A stretch of DNA of 64,000 nt. Origin: Argyresthia goedartella (lineage: Eukaryota; Arthropoda; Insecta; Lepidoptera; Argyresthiidae). Every line of letters starts with the position of its first letter. The first letter of the stretch is position 1. The stretch is taken from the NCBI GenBank assembly GCA_949825045.1, contig OX463836.1, positions 13,926,329 to 13,990,328 on the forward strand, in the 5' to 3' direction. The position numbers and the translations under genes were made by a program. The notes beneath the pieces were generated by a model that was not told where the DNA came from, did not search any database, and was given only the letters and a program-made list of their open reading frames with translations. Below, piece by piece: positions 26,951 through 37,750 of this stretch.

Positions 26951-28853
26951 AAAAGAGCTATTCAATGCCTCATTATTTTATTGCGAGACAAGACGTTAGT
27001 GATGACAATATCACGAAATTCAATAATTATCTATCTCAGCTTAAATTTAGCGACGTTTACGACACCAACAATCCCGATGAAGCATTCAACTCATTTCATG
27101 ATATTTTCACACTACTGCACGATCTATGTTTTCCCATCAAAAGATTTAAGATTAACACGTTTCATAAATCAAATTGGGTTTCCAAAGGTATTAAACGGTG
27201 CTGTAAAAGAAAAAGGGAACTTCTTTGGAAATACAGAAAGCATCCCGATTCTGTCAATAGAGATTTATTTAAACAGTATTCCAAACGCTTAAAAAATATA
27301 ATGAAACTTACACAGAAATCACAAAATGACTACATAATTAAATCATCTACAAACAAATGTAAAGCGGTATGGAAAATAATTAATAAGTCCAAAATAAATG
27401 CGCCAAAAGAATATATAAAAAGTATACGGCATGACGGGACTTCAATCACAGACCCAAAGGATATAGAACAAGCTTTCAACTTTATAGATCAAGTGAAGCC
27501 TCATAATGACATGCATTCCAATAATAATAATACCTCAACTACAATTTCGAAACATAATACAATTAATGCTAATAATTCGACTACATCTTTGATATTTAAC
27601 TCAAGCAAATCTATGTTCATGACTCCAACAAACCCCTATGACATCCACAAATACATTCTATCTCTTAAAAACACAAGTAGTACCGGAAATGATGGAATCT
27701 CGACTAAAGTTATTAAGGCTGTAAGTTCTTTATTAGCGCCTGTTATCAGCTACATAGTTAATATTAGTATAGAAAACGGTATTTTTCCTAAACGTCTGAA
27801 AATGACAGTCGTAAAGCCACTCTTTAAAAAAGATGATAGGGAAATTATTAATTTCTATAGACCGATAGCCCTTATATCTATTTTCTCAAAAATATTTGAA
27901 AAGGTTATTTCATAATTTCATAATTTCTTTATTGCACACAAATAATTATATTGACAAGATATATATTAAAATAGTGAACAAAGGTGAGCTTATCTCTAAC
28001 AAGAGATCTCTTCCAGCAAACCATTATTTTTACATTTATTTTTGATTTATTTTTGTTTATTTATGACAAACTTTATCATTATCTAGAATTTAATAAAATA
28101 TTGACGAATGAACAGAAGGGATTTAGAAGAAACAAAAATATTAATATGGCGGTATATGACTTTTTACACAAAATAATGAAAAATGTTGATATAGGTACAC
28201 CTGTGACATCATTATTCATGGACCTTACAAAGGCATTTGACTATGTGGATCACAACACTTTGCTAAATAAACTAAGCAGTTATGGCATTCGAGGTAATGT
28301 ACAAAACCTGCTTAAATCATACCTGAGCGAACGCACGCAATTAACACAAGTTAACAGAATATGTCCAAAAACAAAGACAGAGCTTGTATACAGCTCTGAA
28401 ATTAGAAATATTCATTACGGTGTACCTCAAGGGAGTGTTCTAGGTCCCCTGTTATTTATTATATACATTAATGATTTCCCCAAAGCCATACATCACCCAA
28501 TGATATTATTTGCTGACGAGAGTACCGTAACATTTGTTGGGGAAAATCTTGACAACTATGAAATTGACATAAATAATACTTTGAAAATTATAATTGAATG
28601 GCTTGATAAAAATAATCTTATAATTAATCTTGACAAAACGAAATTGATGACATTTGCATTAGGGCGTAAACAAGAATTGACATTGAATATAAATTATTTA
28701 GGTAAAAAAATTGAACAAACAGAGACTATTCAGTTTTTAGGCTTACACATCGATCGCAACATGTCTTGGAACACGCATATCGAAAAACTACAAAAACAAC
28801 TTAATCAGTTTTCGTATGCCCTGTACATGCTCGCCAAGACTGTAAAACACTGA
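26806..28853 (+). pseudogene. LINE ORF2 reverse transcriptase (interrupted)
   Basis: RT motifs in order: GNDGISTKVIKAV, VVKPLFKKDD..INFYRPIALI, then an insertion (about 27912-28058), then NEQKGFRRNKN, SLFMDLTKAFDYVDH, GVPQGSVLGPLLFIIYINDF and FADESTV where YADD is expected, so the second catalytic aspartate reads as glutamate. It ends with FLGLHIDRNMSWNTH. One stop and a frameshift at about 28850 precede the C-terminus. Clearly inactive. Confidence 0.8.
27912..28058 (-). mobile_element. LINE 3'-tail insertion within the RT
   Basis: On the minus strand it reads GGTTTGCTGGAAGAGATCTC ... TTTGTGTGCAATAAAGAAAT, the same terminal tail as the CR1-like LINE at 36930-42100. It separates FEKVI from YDKLYHYLEFNKI in the host LINE. 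Only about 110 bp of tail is present plus some AT-rich sequence. Confidence 0.7.
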
Positions 28854-29325
28854 TGCCGTAATTGCCGCGTACCACGGCTTTGTTGAATCCTCCTTGAGAT
28901 ACGGTATAATTTTCTGGGGCAATGCCACAGGCAATGACAAAATATTTAAAGCACCGAAGAAGTGTATTAGGGCAGTGTGTAAACTTGTCCCTACGGATAG
29001 CTGCAAACCCTTTTTTAATAAACTTAAACTTCTGACCTTGCCGTGTTTATATATATATGAAACATGTGTATTTGTAAAGAGTAATTTACACCACTATAAA
29101 ACGTTAGAAAGCAAACGTCATGCAAATAAGATATGTGCTGAGCAACATAGAAGTGCTTACTATGGCAAGAGTATATTCAATATGTCAACCCGAATATTTA
29201 ACAAGCTTCCGCAAAATGTTAGAGAAACCGAGCATTTACATACCTTTAACAATAAATTAAAAACTTTGCTCGTTAATGCAACTTTTTATTCAGTCAACGA
29301 ATACTTGACTTACACATGGGAATAA
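28854..29325 (+). pseudogene. LINE ORF2 C-terminal part
   Basis: After a frameshift, LRYGIIFWGNATGNDKIFKA, KKCIRAVCKLVPTDSCKPFF and the tail SIFNMSTRIFNKLPQNVRE then LHTFNNKLKTLL give the usual C-terminal region of CR1/jockey ORF2 proteins. Ends at TAA 29323-29325. Confidence 0.75.
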
Positions 29326-29525
29326 TCAATAATTTAATTTTATTATGGACTGACATTACAATCATATTTTATTAACCTACATTTGACTTGTAATTAATTT
29401 GTGTACTAAAATGTAATTTGCATACCTATGGTTATATCATGTGAAACTTACATTAGATATTTAAGACACCTTATGTACGCCATGATAAGCAAATAAAGTT
29501 TCTATTCTATTCTATTCTATTCTAT

Positions 29526-29902
29526 TCAATTTGTTAAGGACGATGAGCTGGTTTAGTTAACTTGGTGTCATGAGCTGGTGATGACACCGAGTATACATGC
29601 GCCTGACATCTATGAAACCACCTAATCAACAAATGGAGTCCCAACACGACTACTTTAGTATTACTGGTTACATAGTTACAACACTGCTTCAAAGTCCTCA
29701 TTGTCCTCCTCATTATCTGCTCATGACATAAAATTGTAAAAGCCATGCTTAATAAATAGAGTAAACAAACAAGTAAATAGAGTAAACACGACATTATTCG
29801 TATTCCTGGTTCCAGGATCCAGTACTATCTCCAAGTATTCATTCCATCACCAGCTCATGTCACCAAGTTTGCAAACCAGCTCATCATCCTTAACAAATTG
29901 AG
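29526..29902. mobile_element. DNA element with about 57 bp inverted repeats
   Basis: CAATTTGTTAAGGACGATGA..GCTGGTTTAG..AACTTGGTGTCATGAGCTGG at the left is mirrored at the right by CACCAGCTCATGTCACCAAG..CAGCTCATCATCCTTAACAA. It begins immediately after the (TTCTA)n tail of the LINE. No transposase. Confidence 0.8.
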
Positions 29903-29954
29903 TCAAAAGACGACTGTCTTACTATTTCTGTAACATTGACCTCGAGACCGAGCA

Positions 29955-30890
29955 AGGTGAGGATCTGTGGGATCCTTATTACTAGATGGTGTCCAGCACA
30001 CAGTATGCGTAGTATATACAGGCAGCATGCAGAGAAACAGGAAGGCTCTCAAGCTGAAAAGGACGCACAGTATCTTGGCTGTTTCACGACAACTGAAGGA
30101 CATATGGCCAAACTAACTGGAACCTCAGTTATCATTATGGGTGATCTAAATATGAATAGTGCGTCAGTTTTGGTTCCCAACTACTACTCCTATTTTCTTA
30201 GTGTTTGTGGTCTGTTTGAGACCAATGAGGTGATGAATGCACATGGTGGCGTGCTTGACGTGGTGTTGCTGCCGGAGAATGTGCGTGTCGTAACTATGCA
30301 CGGTTCCGTGTCTGGCAGCCTGGTAGCACGCACTGACGCCTACCACCCGCCTCTCGACATCATTGTGCCTGTTGCATGCGTGGAGCGCTTGCCAGCGATA
30401 CGGCCGCTTGGACCCCAGCAACATTGGTGGTCGCAATGACTGGAACTTTGCCAAGGGCAACCACGCGGTCCTTTAAGGACTCGTCTGTGGCGTATCCTGG
30501 GACTATTTTCTCAAAGCTACTGATGTAGAGACGGCAGTCGGTCACTTCCATGATACTATTTATGATGTCTTCAACAATTTCATTCCAAAGAAGACCAGTC
30601 TAACACAGGTAACTAGGAGATATCCGGCGTGGTTCACTGGCGACATCATAAAGGACCAGGCCATGAAAGCCAAGCTCCATCGTAAATGGAAGAAGTGTAA
30701 GTGGCCGGCTACTACTACTGCATCTCATTCAGTGCTGAGAGCCTGTCTCAAGTATCGCATAGATACTGCCTACGCCAATCACATGAGTAGTTTAAAAAGT
30801 AAAATAAGACATAACCCACGCGCTATTTGGAAACATGTGGGTCGCCTACGATCGAAGCGTGGCTTCAAAAGTTTAAAATTTGGTTGACTT
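29955..30890 (+). pseudogene. LINE endonuclease/ORF2 fragment
   Basis: TSVIIMGDLNMNSASVLVPN and NAHGGVLDVVLLPEN correspond to the GDxN and D boxes of a LINE endonuclease. After frameshifts come RYPAWFTGDIIKDQAMKAKL and YRIDTAYANHMSSLKSKIRH then NPRAIWKHVGRLRSKRG, the linker before RT. The RT itself is absent: truncated at about 30890. Confidence 0.65.
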
Positions 30891-32068
30891 GTGTCTTTAT
30901 TAACCTCTCCTTTTCCGCCGTCAGCATAAGCAGCGCGGCCCCGGTCACTCCCTGTACCGCTGTCAGCATAAGCAGCGGGATGACTAATATTTTTGAAACC
31001 GGTATTTTTTATCCAACGGTTGGACCAATTTTTACGGTTCGATCATGTGTGGACACCCAATTAGACAAACTTTATGGTCTGTGTGCTAGTTTATGCTTTT
31101 CCGTAGAAAAAAATAATTCAACCGCGTTTTGAAAATCACTTTCTTCCGGACGCTCCCAACGTATTTGGTGGTGAAATTTTATTGGGAGAAAAGTGTAGTT
31201 TTTTTGGTGAATTGAGGTAAGTATTTGTTTTATTCATATTTATAACTCTATTTGCGATAAACAAACCACAAATCATAGTAAAATTCATCAAGATGTCCAG
31301 AAAATCGGCAAATTTACATGATACGTCATGCAACCAGACGGATTCCCCCCAATGCTATTTGTAATTCCAATGAGAAATACAGTTAGATTTCAATAAAAAA
31401 TACACATATCTTATTGGAAATCTTATAAGGAATCCATTTTTATAGGTTTCTTTATCAAAATAATGTACCAATTTGCTGATTTTCCGTCAGAAACGTGATC
31501 AGGCATCCAATTCACATGCTTCACCCGCACACATAAGCATTCCGCGACGCCATTTTACTCACACACAGACAGAATCTCACTACAGGGTGCGGGTGTTTTC
31601 AGTCATATTCGGTGAAACTCCATATCATAGGTTTCGGGGTGATGTGATTATTGGGGTTTCCATATCAAAGGTTCCGCGGCTTTATGATTGGAGTTCAGTG
31701 TCGATAAGGGGGCGGAAGCCCCTTTTTTTTATCAATGGAAAAATCCAGCATCCAGCGACTTAGAAAAATTGTGTTAAAAAATATTTTTTTTGACTGTTAT
31801 TTTTTGCTTCGGAATCGTGTAGTGCTGCTTTTTGCTATCACTTTTGGTTATAAACATTTTCCTCGTGCACCTCACCGATTTCGAGATATACGTCATATTA
31901 TGTTTGTAATATCGATATCTCTATAAATATTGGTCCTAGGGAAAACATGCATATGACATAAAATTATGCTCGTAAGACACCCTACACGATGCCCAAGTGG
32001 AAATATCAAAATAAAAAAAATAAAAATAAAAATAAAATAAAAAAATAACAAATTTGTGTCATATTGTG
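30891..32068. other. Unclassified stretch before the piggyBac
   Basis: No coding sequence recognised. GATAAGGGGGCGGAAGCCCC near 31704 is shared (inverted) with 47066-47090. A run of (AAAAT)n lies at 32010-32045 beside the piggyBac end. Confidence 0.4.
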
Positions 32069-32226
32069 TTAACTTGTCTTTTTAGGCGGATTCGTTTGCC
32101 TGCAAGTTCAGATATGTACTTTTGACAATTTAGTGTAAAATGACAAAAAAATGCAAAATTACACAAATTTGTAAAAGTGCACAGAGTGTACGTTTTGATC
32201 CTAATGCCTTAGCTACTTTTTTCAGA

Positions 32227-35214
32227 ATGGATCATGACTACCATGCCCAGCTTGATGAGAAGCTGGTGTATGTGCGCTCCCGCTCCGGTCGGATGAAGGT
32301 AAATAATTGAAATTTCACTCGCATCGTTTTTGCTTCGTTTCCTTTTATATTTATATATATACATATCCATTAATTTGTTCCATTCAGCAGCCTAAACGGT
32401 CTGAATATAGTTTTACCAAGTATAATTAAATATTTACCTGGGAAATGTGAAGTTTTATACTAAAAGGACACAAATAATTATACTGCAAATGTCACTGACT
32501 GCCAGTCTGGTATTTTGTTTATATTTAATTTGCCTATTTTATTTATGTTATAGATGGTGAAGCAACCAGCTTCTCTGGGCCGGAGCGGGAGCGAGGGCGA
32601 CTCCTCCCCGCAGCCGTCGACATCAAGGCGCTGCCGGCGCTCGCTGGCTGAAGAAATGGTGGTAGGTATTCTGATTAGCAAGCAGATAGATCACCGGTGG
32701 TATCATACCATTCTTCTCCTCCAACAGGGTGTGGCCTGCCTGCAGCTGGCCCATTTGAGCGGGGCCTTTGTGCATTTCTCCTGCACCTACTCTTCTATTC
32801 CAGCTATCCTTCCATGCTTTCTAGTACCATACCATATACAATAATGTATTTTTCTATTTTCACAGTCATCAGCAGCTGGCAGCAGCTGGCAGCGGCCGCC
32901 GACGTCGGGAAGCGGGGAGGATCCGGCAGCCAGCAACCTCCAGCAACGCAGTGGGAGTGAGCTGGTACGTATTTTGATCCAGTACTTTTAATTAAAAAAA
33001 CTTTACAATCCCCCTCTGTTGTTTCATTTGTTGCTAAAATCGTGTGTTTTTTTTTCATAACAGTTGGGCACGGCTGCCACAGCCACGGCGGCCTCCGTGT
33101 CCACCGCAACAACAACCACTGCATTAAATATTGTTAGAGAAACATCCGGAGCGCGTAAACGCGCTGCAGCTCCAATGCCTGGGTCGTCATCGTCATCGTC
33201 GAGAATGCCAGTTCACTCCCGGGTTCTCAATGAAAGTGAGATAGAAAATATTGTAAATGAACATTTCATTGAGGACTCCGGAAGTGAACTGGATATCTCT
33301 GATAGTGACGTTGACGATTTCGACGCGGTCATTGCAACTTCGTCTGATACGGGCAAATTAGAGCGGAGTTTCGCTGTAGCGGAGGCGGAGGAAATAGAAT
33401 GCATGCGACCAGAAAGTTTGTTTGATTTGAATGTTAGCCCGCTGCCTGTTCTAGGAGAGTATGCCGAGATGCAGAATGTTCAAGCAGAAGAATTAATCGG
33501 ATTTTTGAGAGGACAATTGCAAGGAGAGCATAAGGTGGCTGTCGATATGGAAGGTGATGAAGTATCTCTGCCGGATGTTGGGGCGGAAACTGTGGTCAGT
33601 GCGCCTGACAGCCCGGCCGCTGTGCGCCCGCGTGCTGTCAGCCCGCCTGCTAGCCCGGACGCGAATGTTTTTTCTTGGTCGAGTGATTTTTCGAATTTCA
33701 TTGGCCAAGCAGAAACATATCTGCGTTCACCGGGCCCGCAGTCTATATCCCAGGATCCTACGGATATCTTTTTGAGAATGTGGCCTCGGTCAATCATTGA
33801 GATGATTGTCACCGAGACAAATAGATACGCATGGCAAATAATAAGTAAATTATCCGAGACAGGTCATATTCCCGCCAGTCTGGACGACTGGCGAGAGACC
33901 ACAGTCGACGAAATTTATGTATTATTTGCCGTGCTGATCTATATGTCGCTGTGCTTGAGGACGAATGTCCATGAATACTGGAAGTCTGGTATGTTGGAAA
34001 TGGCAAACTTCAGGAAGTTGATGAGTCGCAATCGCTTCTTCATGCTCACGCGTTTTCTCCATTTTGTGAACAACGAAGAACAACCTACTGGTGTGTCTTC
34101 GTATCACAAAAAAATCTTCAAAATTACCCCCATTTTGACACATTGCAACGATATATTTCCGAGTTTGTATACGCCACGAAGAGAACTCAGTTTGGACGAG
34201 TCGTTGCTTCTATGGAAGGGACGCCTTTCTTGGGTCCAATCCATACGCACCAAAGCGGCCAGGTTCGGGATCAAGTCCTACGACCTGTGCGAAGCAACGA
34301 CTGGTTACTTGCTGAAGACTCTCTTGTACGCGGGTAAAGATTCTTCGATGCACCAGACGTCCATTCATGGGTTCAGCAACGTTACCGCGAAGGTCGTTCT
34401 TGAAGTCATGGATGGGTATCTCGATTTGGGGCATTGCCTTTTCATGGACAATTGGTATAACCAACTGCCCTTGACGAGGTACCTCAAATCCCGTGCAACT
34501 GATGTCATTGGGACGATGAATCGCAATAGGGCACACGTCCCTGCTGAGATTAAATCGCTCAATGACCGCGTGTTGCCGCGGGGACAGCAGGTGGCGAGAC
34601 ATTGTGGTGACATCACTTTGATTTCCTGGATGGATGTCAAACTTGTCACCACAATTTCTACATTCCACACCGATGAACAAGTTCCTGGCCGCCGAGCTGG
34701 GGTGGATGTCGTGAAGCCACTTCTTGTAAACTACTACAATCAGTACATGGGCGGTGTGGATCGTAAGGACCAAATGCTGTCCATGTACTTGATTGAGAGG
34801 AAGCGTAAGAAGAAGTGGTATGTCAAAGTATTCCACAGGCTGCTTAACAGCAGCCTGTTGAATACATACATCATTCTCTCGCGTAACCCAACATTCCGGA
34901 ACCTTACGCACCGGGAAACAAGGGTTAGCGTGGCTCAGGGGCTTGTTGATCGGTTCTTCTGTCCGGGACCGATGCAACGAGAGAATCCTCCAAGCAACAC
35001 CGCTTTCCACCGTCTGGACAACCACCCGCAACATTTCCCGATTCCTGCTCCGACTTATAGCAATTCCAAGAAGAAGAAGCAGGGGAGATGTTGCAGGTGC
35101 TCGGCCCTTGGAAAGCGCACGTCCGTGAACAGTTTCTGCCGTAGGTGCAACGTCAGACTCTGCCTCGGACAGTGTTGGTTGGAGTATCACACGTTGGCCA
35201 ATTTGGGGCCATAG
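32227..35214 (+). CDS. piggyBac transposase, four coding exons
   Basis: Coding exons 32227-32298, 32554-32661, 32866-32964 and 33064-35214, every junction GT/AG and phase 0, predict 809 residues. An acceptor (TTTTTTCAG) just before the ATG suggests a further noncoding 5' exon. The N-terminus is serine-rich and acidic. The DDE_Tnp_1_7 core follows, with the three catalytic aspartates in SLDESLLLWKGR, CLFMDNWYNQLPL and MGGVDRKDQML. The C-terminal cysteine-rich finger (GRCCRCSALGKR ... FCRRCNVRLCLGQCW) is complete. The enzyme cuts and pastes DNA at TTAA sites. No stop or frameshift is seen, so it may be active or recently so. The first three small exons are inferred from open frame, phase and splice sites only. 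Confidence 0.8.
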
Positions 35215-35539
35215 CACTTTTAATGTTATGGGTACCCATTCTCGTTTCTACAGTTTATCTGTTCCTCTTCGTCTTCCATTGAAAGTGTTATGTAACTTTA
35301 AATTGTGCAAGAAGCTCGAAACGGTATTGTTGTAATGTTAGCTTTCCTCTTATTCTAGCATGCCTACTGACTGATATCTGACTGTGTACTGATGGCTGGT
35401 TAATATGTCTCTGTAATAGGGGTTTTAAAACTACGCACACCTCGCTTTGGACCGGTTTCGGTCGGGTGTATCGCTTGCTTGAGTGGGTAACTAAAACTAC
35501 TAAAATATGCCATATCATATAACTTCCACGTTGCAGCAT

Positions 35540-35738
35540 CAAACTGGTGGAAGACTGGTGTGTTGGGAATGCCTGCCTTCAGGAAGTTGATGAGTCGCAA
35601 TCGCTTTCATGGACAATTGACATAACCAAATGCCCTTGACGAGGTACCTCAAATCCCGTGCTACTGATGTCATTGGGACGATGAATCGCAAAAGGGCACA
35701 CGTCCCTGCTGAGATAAAATCGCTCAATGACTCCTGAG
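35540..35738 (+). pseudogene. Internally deleted second copy of transposase sequence
   Basis: Downstream of the stop, 35548-35608 resembles transposase 33977-34040, then jumps to the region starting at 34444 (CATGGACAATTG...) and continues to about 34570. The join falls at a TTCATG microhomology present at both parent positions. The copy has lost about 400 bp and is not translatable as transposase. Confidence 0.75.
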
Positions 35739-35822
35739 GGCATTTATGTCTTGCTAGACACATCTAAATCAGCCATCAGTGTGTGATTGTAATTCTCCTC
35801 CTTCATAGCGTTAGCGATCCGG

Positions 35823-36099
35823 ATGTTTCTATCTTTTTGTGTGTAATTTTTATGTGTGTATGTGTCTAATGTTTATGTGTTTGTGTAAATAACAATTTCT
35901 ATTTGTGGCCAACTACCTAACTATCTTATAACTTGTATAGAAATTGTTTACTTTAACAGTTGCAATGTTTCTATCTTTTTGTGTGGAATTTTTATGTGTC
36001 TAATATTTATGCGTTTGTGTAAATAACAATTTCTATTTGTGGCCAACTACCTAACTATCTTATAACTTGTATAGAAATTGTTTACTTTAACAGTTGCAA
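35823..36099 (+). repeat. Two tandem units of about 140 bp
   Basis: Units begin TGTTTCTATCTTTTTGTGTG at 35823ff and 35965ff and end CTTTAACAGTTGCAA. A degraded third piece (AACTTGTATAGAATTGTTTA) lies near 36193. In the 3' part of the piggyBac. Confidence 0.85.
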
Positions 36100-36333
36100 C
36101 AAAATTCTTTTTCATTTTTCCGTAATTGTGTACTTTATTCCATTTTTTATACGGTAAAAGTTACAAATATCAGTCAAACAACTATCTAAGAACTTGTATA
36201 GAATTGTTTACCTACTTACTTACTGTTTACTACTTTTCCATAATTGTGTACTCGTGTGTGTGTAAATATAATGTATACAGTTTCATTGTGCATTAGTACT
36301 GTCCTGTTTTTTAAACAATTATGTCTCGCCCAG

Positions 36334-36678
36334 GTTTGCTGGAAGAAATATCTTTTTAGAGATAAGCTCGCCTGTTGTTATAAAATTTCTTTTAAGTACA
36401 TTTTTATGCACAGGGCAATAAAGAATATGAATATATAACTATATAAATTTTGCTGGAAGAAATATCTTTTTAGAGATAAGCTCGCCTGTTGTTATAAAAT
36501 TTCTTTTAAGTACATTTTTATGCACAGGGCAATAAAGAATATGAATATATAACTATATAAATTTTGCTGGAAGAAATATCTTTTTAGAGATAAGCTCGCC
36601 TGTTGTTATAAAATTTCTTTTAAGTATATTTTTATGCACAGGGCAATAAAGAATGTGAATATATAACTATATAAATTT
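36334..36678. repeat. Three tandem 114 bp copies of a LINE-tail-like sequence
   Basis: Each unit starts TTTGCTGGAAGAAATATC, continues AGAGATAAGCTCGCC and ends GGGCAATAAAGAATATG. The pattern matches the 3' tail of the CR1-like LINE (minus-strand reading of 37570-37530 and 36950-36931). Units differ by only a couple of bases. Confidence 0.85.
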
Positions 36679-36959
36679 TTGTTCTTTTTTATTTTTCCAA
36701 AACCTAATTACACAATTACACATTAGGTAGGTGGTAGCTAATTACTAATTACACATTTCAAATAATTGTTTATTTTTTACAAATTTGTGTAATCTTACAC
36801 TAAATTGTCAAAAGTACATATCTGATCTCGCATAACACTAGTTAACACAATATTACACAATACTACACTTTGTAAGAACAGTAGGTATCTGTACTTGCGC
36901 GTGAACGGAGCCGCGTGGAAACACTTCATAATTTCTTTATTGCACACAAATAAAAAAAT

Positions 36960-37343
36960 CGGTTCGGCAGCAAGTACCGTACAAGCAACTTCTCTTGAGA
37001 AGAATTCTTTTTTTATCGAATTTAAAGAATTTTCACGAAAAAGATGACGTCATAGTGGGTCCGCCATTTTGAATTTTAAAAAACTGATGAAAGATTCGAA
37101 ACCAGCACCCTCAAAAACCCACATCTACCCCTCAATACTTGGAATTACATACAAAATTAACGTTGCGTGTTCAAAAAAGTCAGTTTTTTACAAATAAAAA
37201 ACGAACCGCTGGACCGATTTTTTCTAGACTCCTTTCAGATCTAAGTCATGACGTGGCGTATCGATTGATATGGTCATCAAAGCGATTCGGTCCAGTAGTT
37301 ATTGAGAAAACGAATTCCATAATTTTGATCACGTACATACGTA

Positions 37344-37381
<38 letters not shown>

Positions 37382-37493
37382 TCACTCTAAAAATGATTGC
37401 AAATGATTCTCCAGGTCTTAAAACGTAAAGAAAACACAAAATTACCTATTTCAATTTTCAGACCTATTATAATAACTTCTCAAGAGAAGTTAA
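36960..37493. mobile_element. DNA element inserted in the LINE 3' UTR
   Basis: Bounded by AACTTCTCTTGAGAAG (about 36989) and AACTTCTCAAGAGAAGTT (about 37474), both palindromic. Contains GATGACGTCATAGTGGGTCC, a CGTACGTAC(AC)n microsatellite (37335-37378) and no ORF. Flanking A-runs join the two halves of the LINE tail when it is removed. Class uncertain. Confidence 0.6.
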
Positions 37494-37750
37494 AAAAAAA
37501 AAACAAGAGTTACATAAAAAAGTGTACAAAGGCGAGCTTATCTCTAATAAGAGATCTCTTCCAGCAAACCAGGCAAACAAGGGAAAAGTTGATGGTTGAG
37601 CAGGGGTAGACCTATGTGTACAATATATAAAATATTAAATTAAATAAATTAAATAATAACTATAATAATATACTAAATACTTATTATATACTACAAATAC
37701 TATTTTATACACTATACTAATACATACTTACATGCATACTACCTATAACT

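Larger units (their letters stand above)
24342..29525 (+). mobile_element. CR1/L2-like LINE, decayed, with nested insertions
   Basis: Parts in order: ORF1 with an esterase-like domain (24342-25778), an inverted LINE fragment (about 25798-26240), endonuclease (26265-26950), reverse transcriptase (27000-28853, split by a small insertion at about 27912-28058), a frameshifted C-terminus (28854-29325), then a 3' end with GCAAATAAAG followed by a (TTCTA)n microsatellite tail. ORF1 esterase domains are known from CR1-like LINEs. Frameshifts and a damaged catalytic box show it is dead. Confidence 0.75.
32073..36841 (+). mobile_element. piggyBac element
   Basis: A TTAA at 32069-32072 and another at 36842-36845 bound a 4.77 kb unit. 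Inverted repeats lie just inside: GATATGTACTTTTGACAATT followed by TAGTGTAA and ATTACACAAATTTGTAAAA at 32112-32177, with the reverse match at 36776-36828. Inverted similarity also extends slightly outside the TTAA, so the exact ends are uncertain. The element holds a spliced transposase gene and several internal duplications. Confidence 0.65.

Noticed and set aside
34210..35217. A 335-codon minus-strand ORF
   Set aside because: Antisense shadow of the piggyBac transposase; no motifs of its own.
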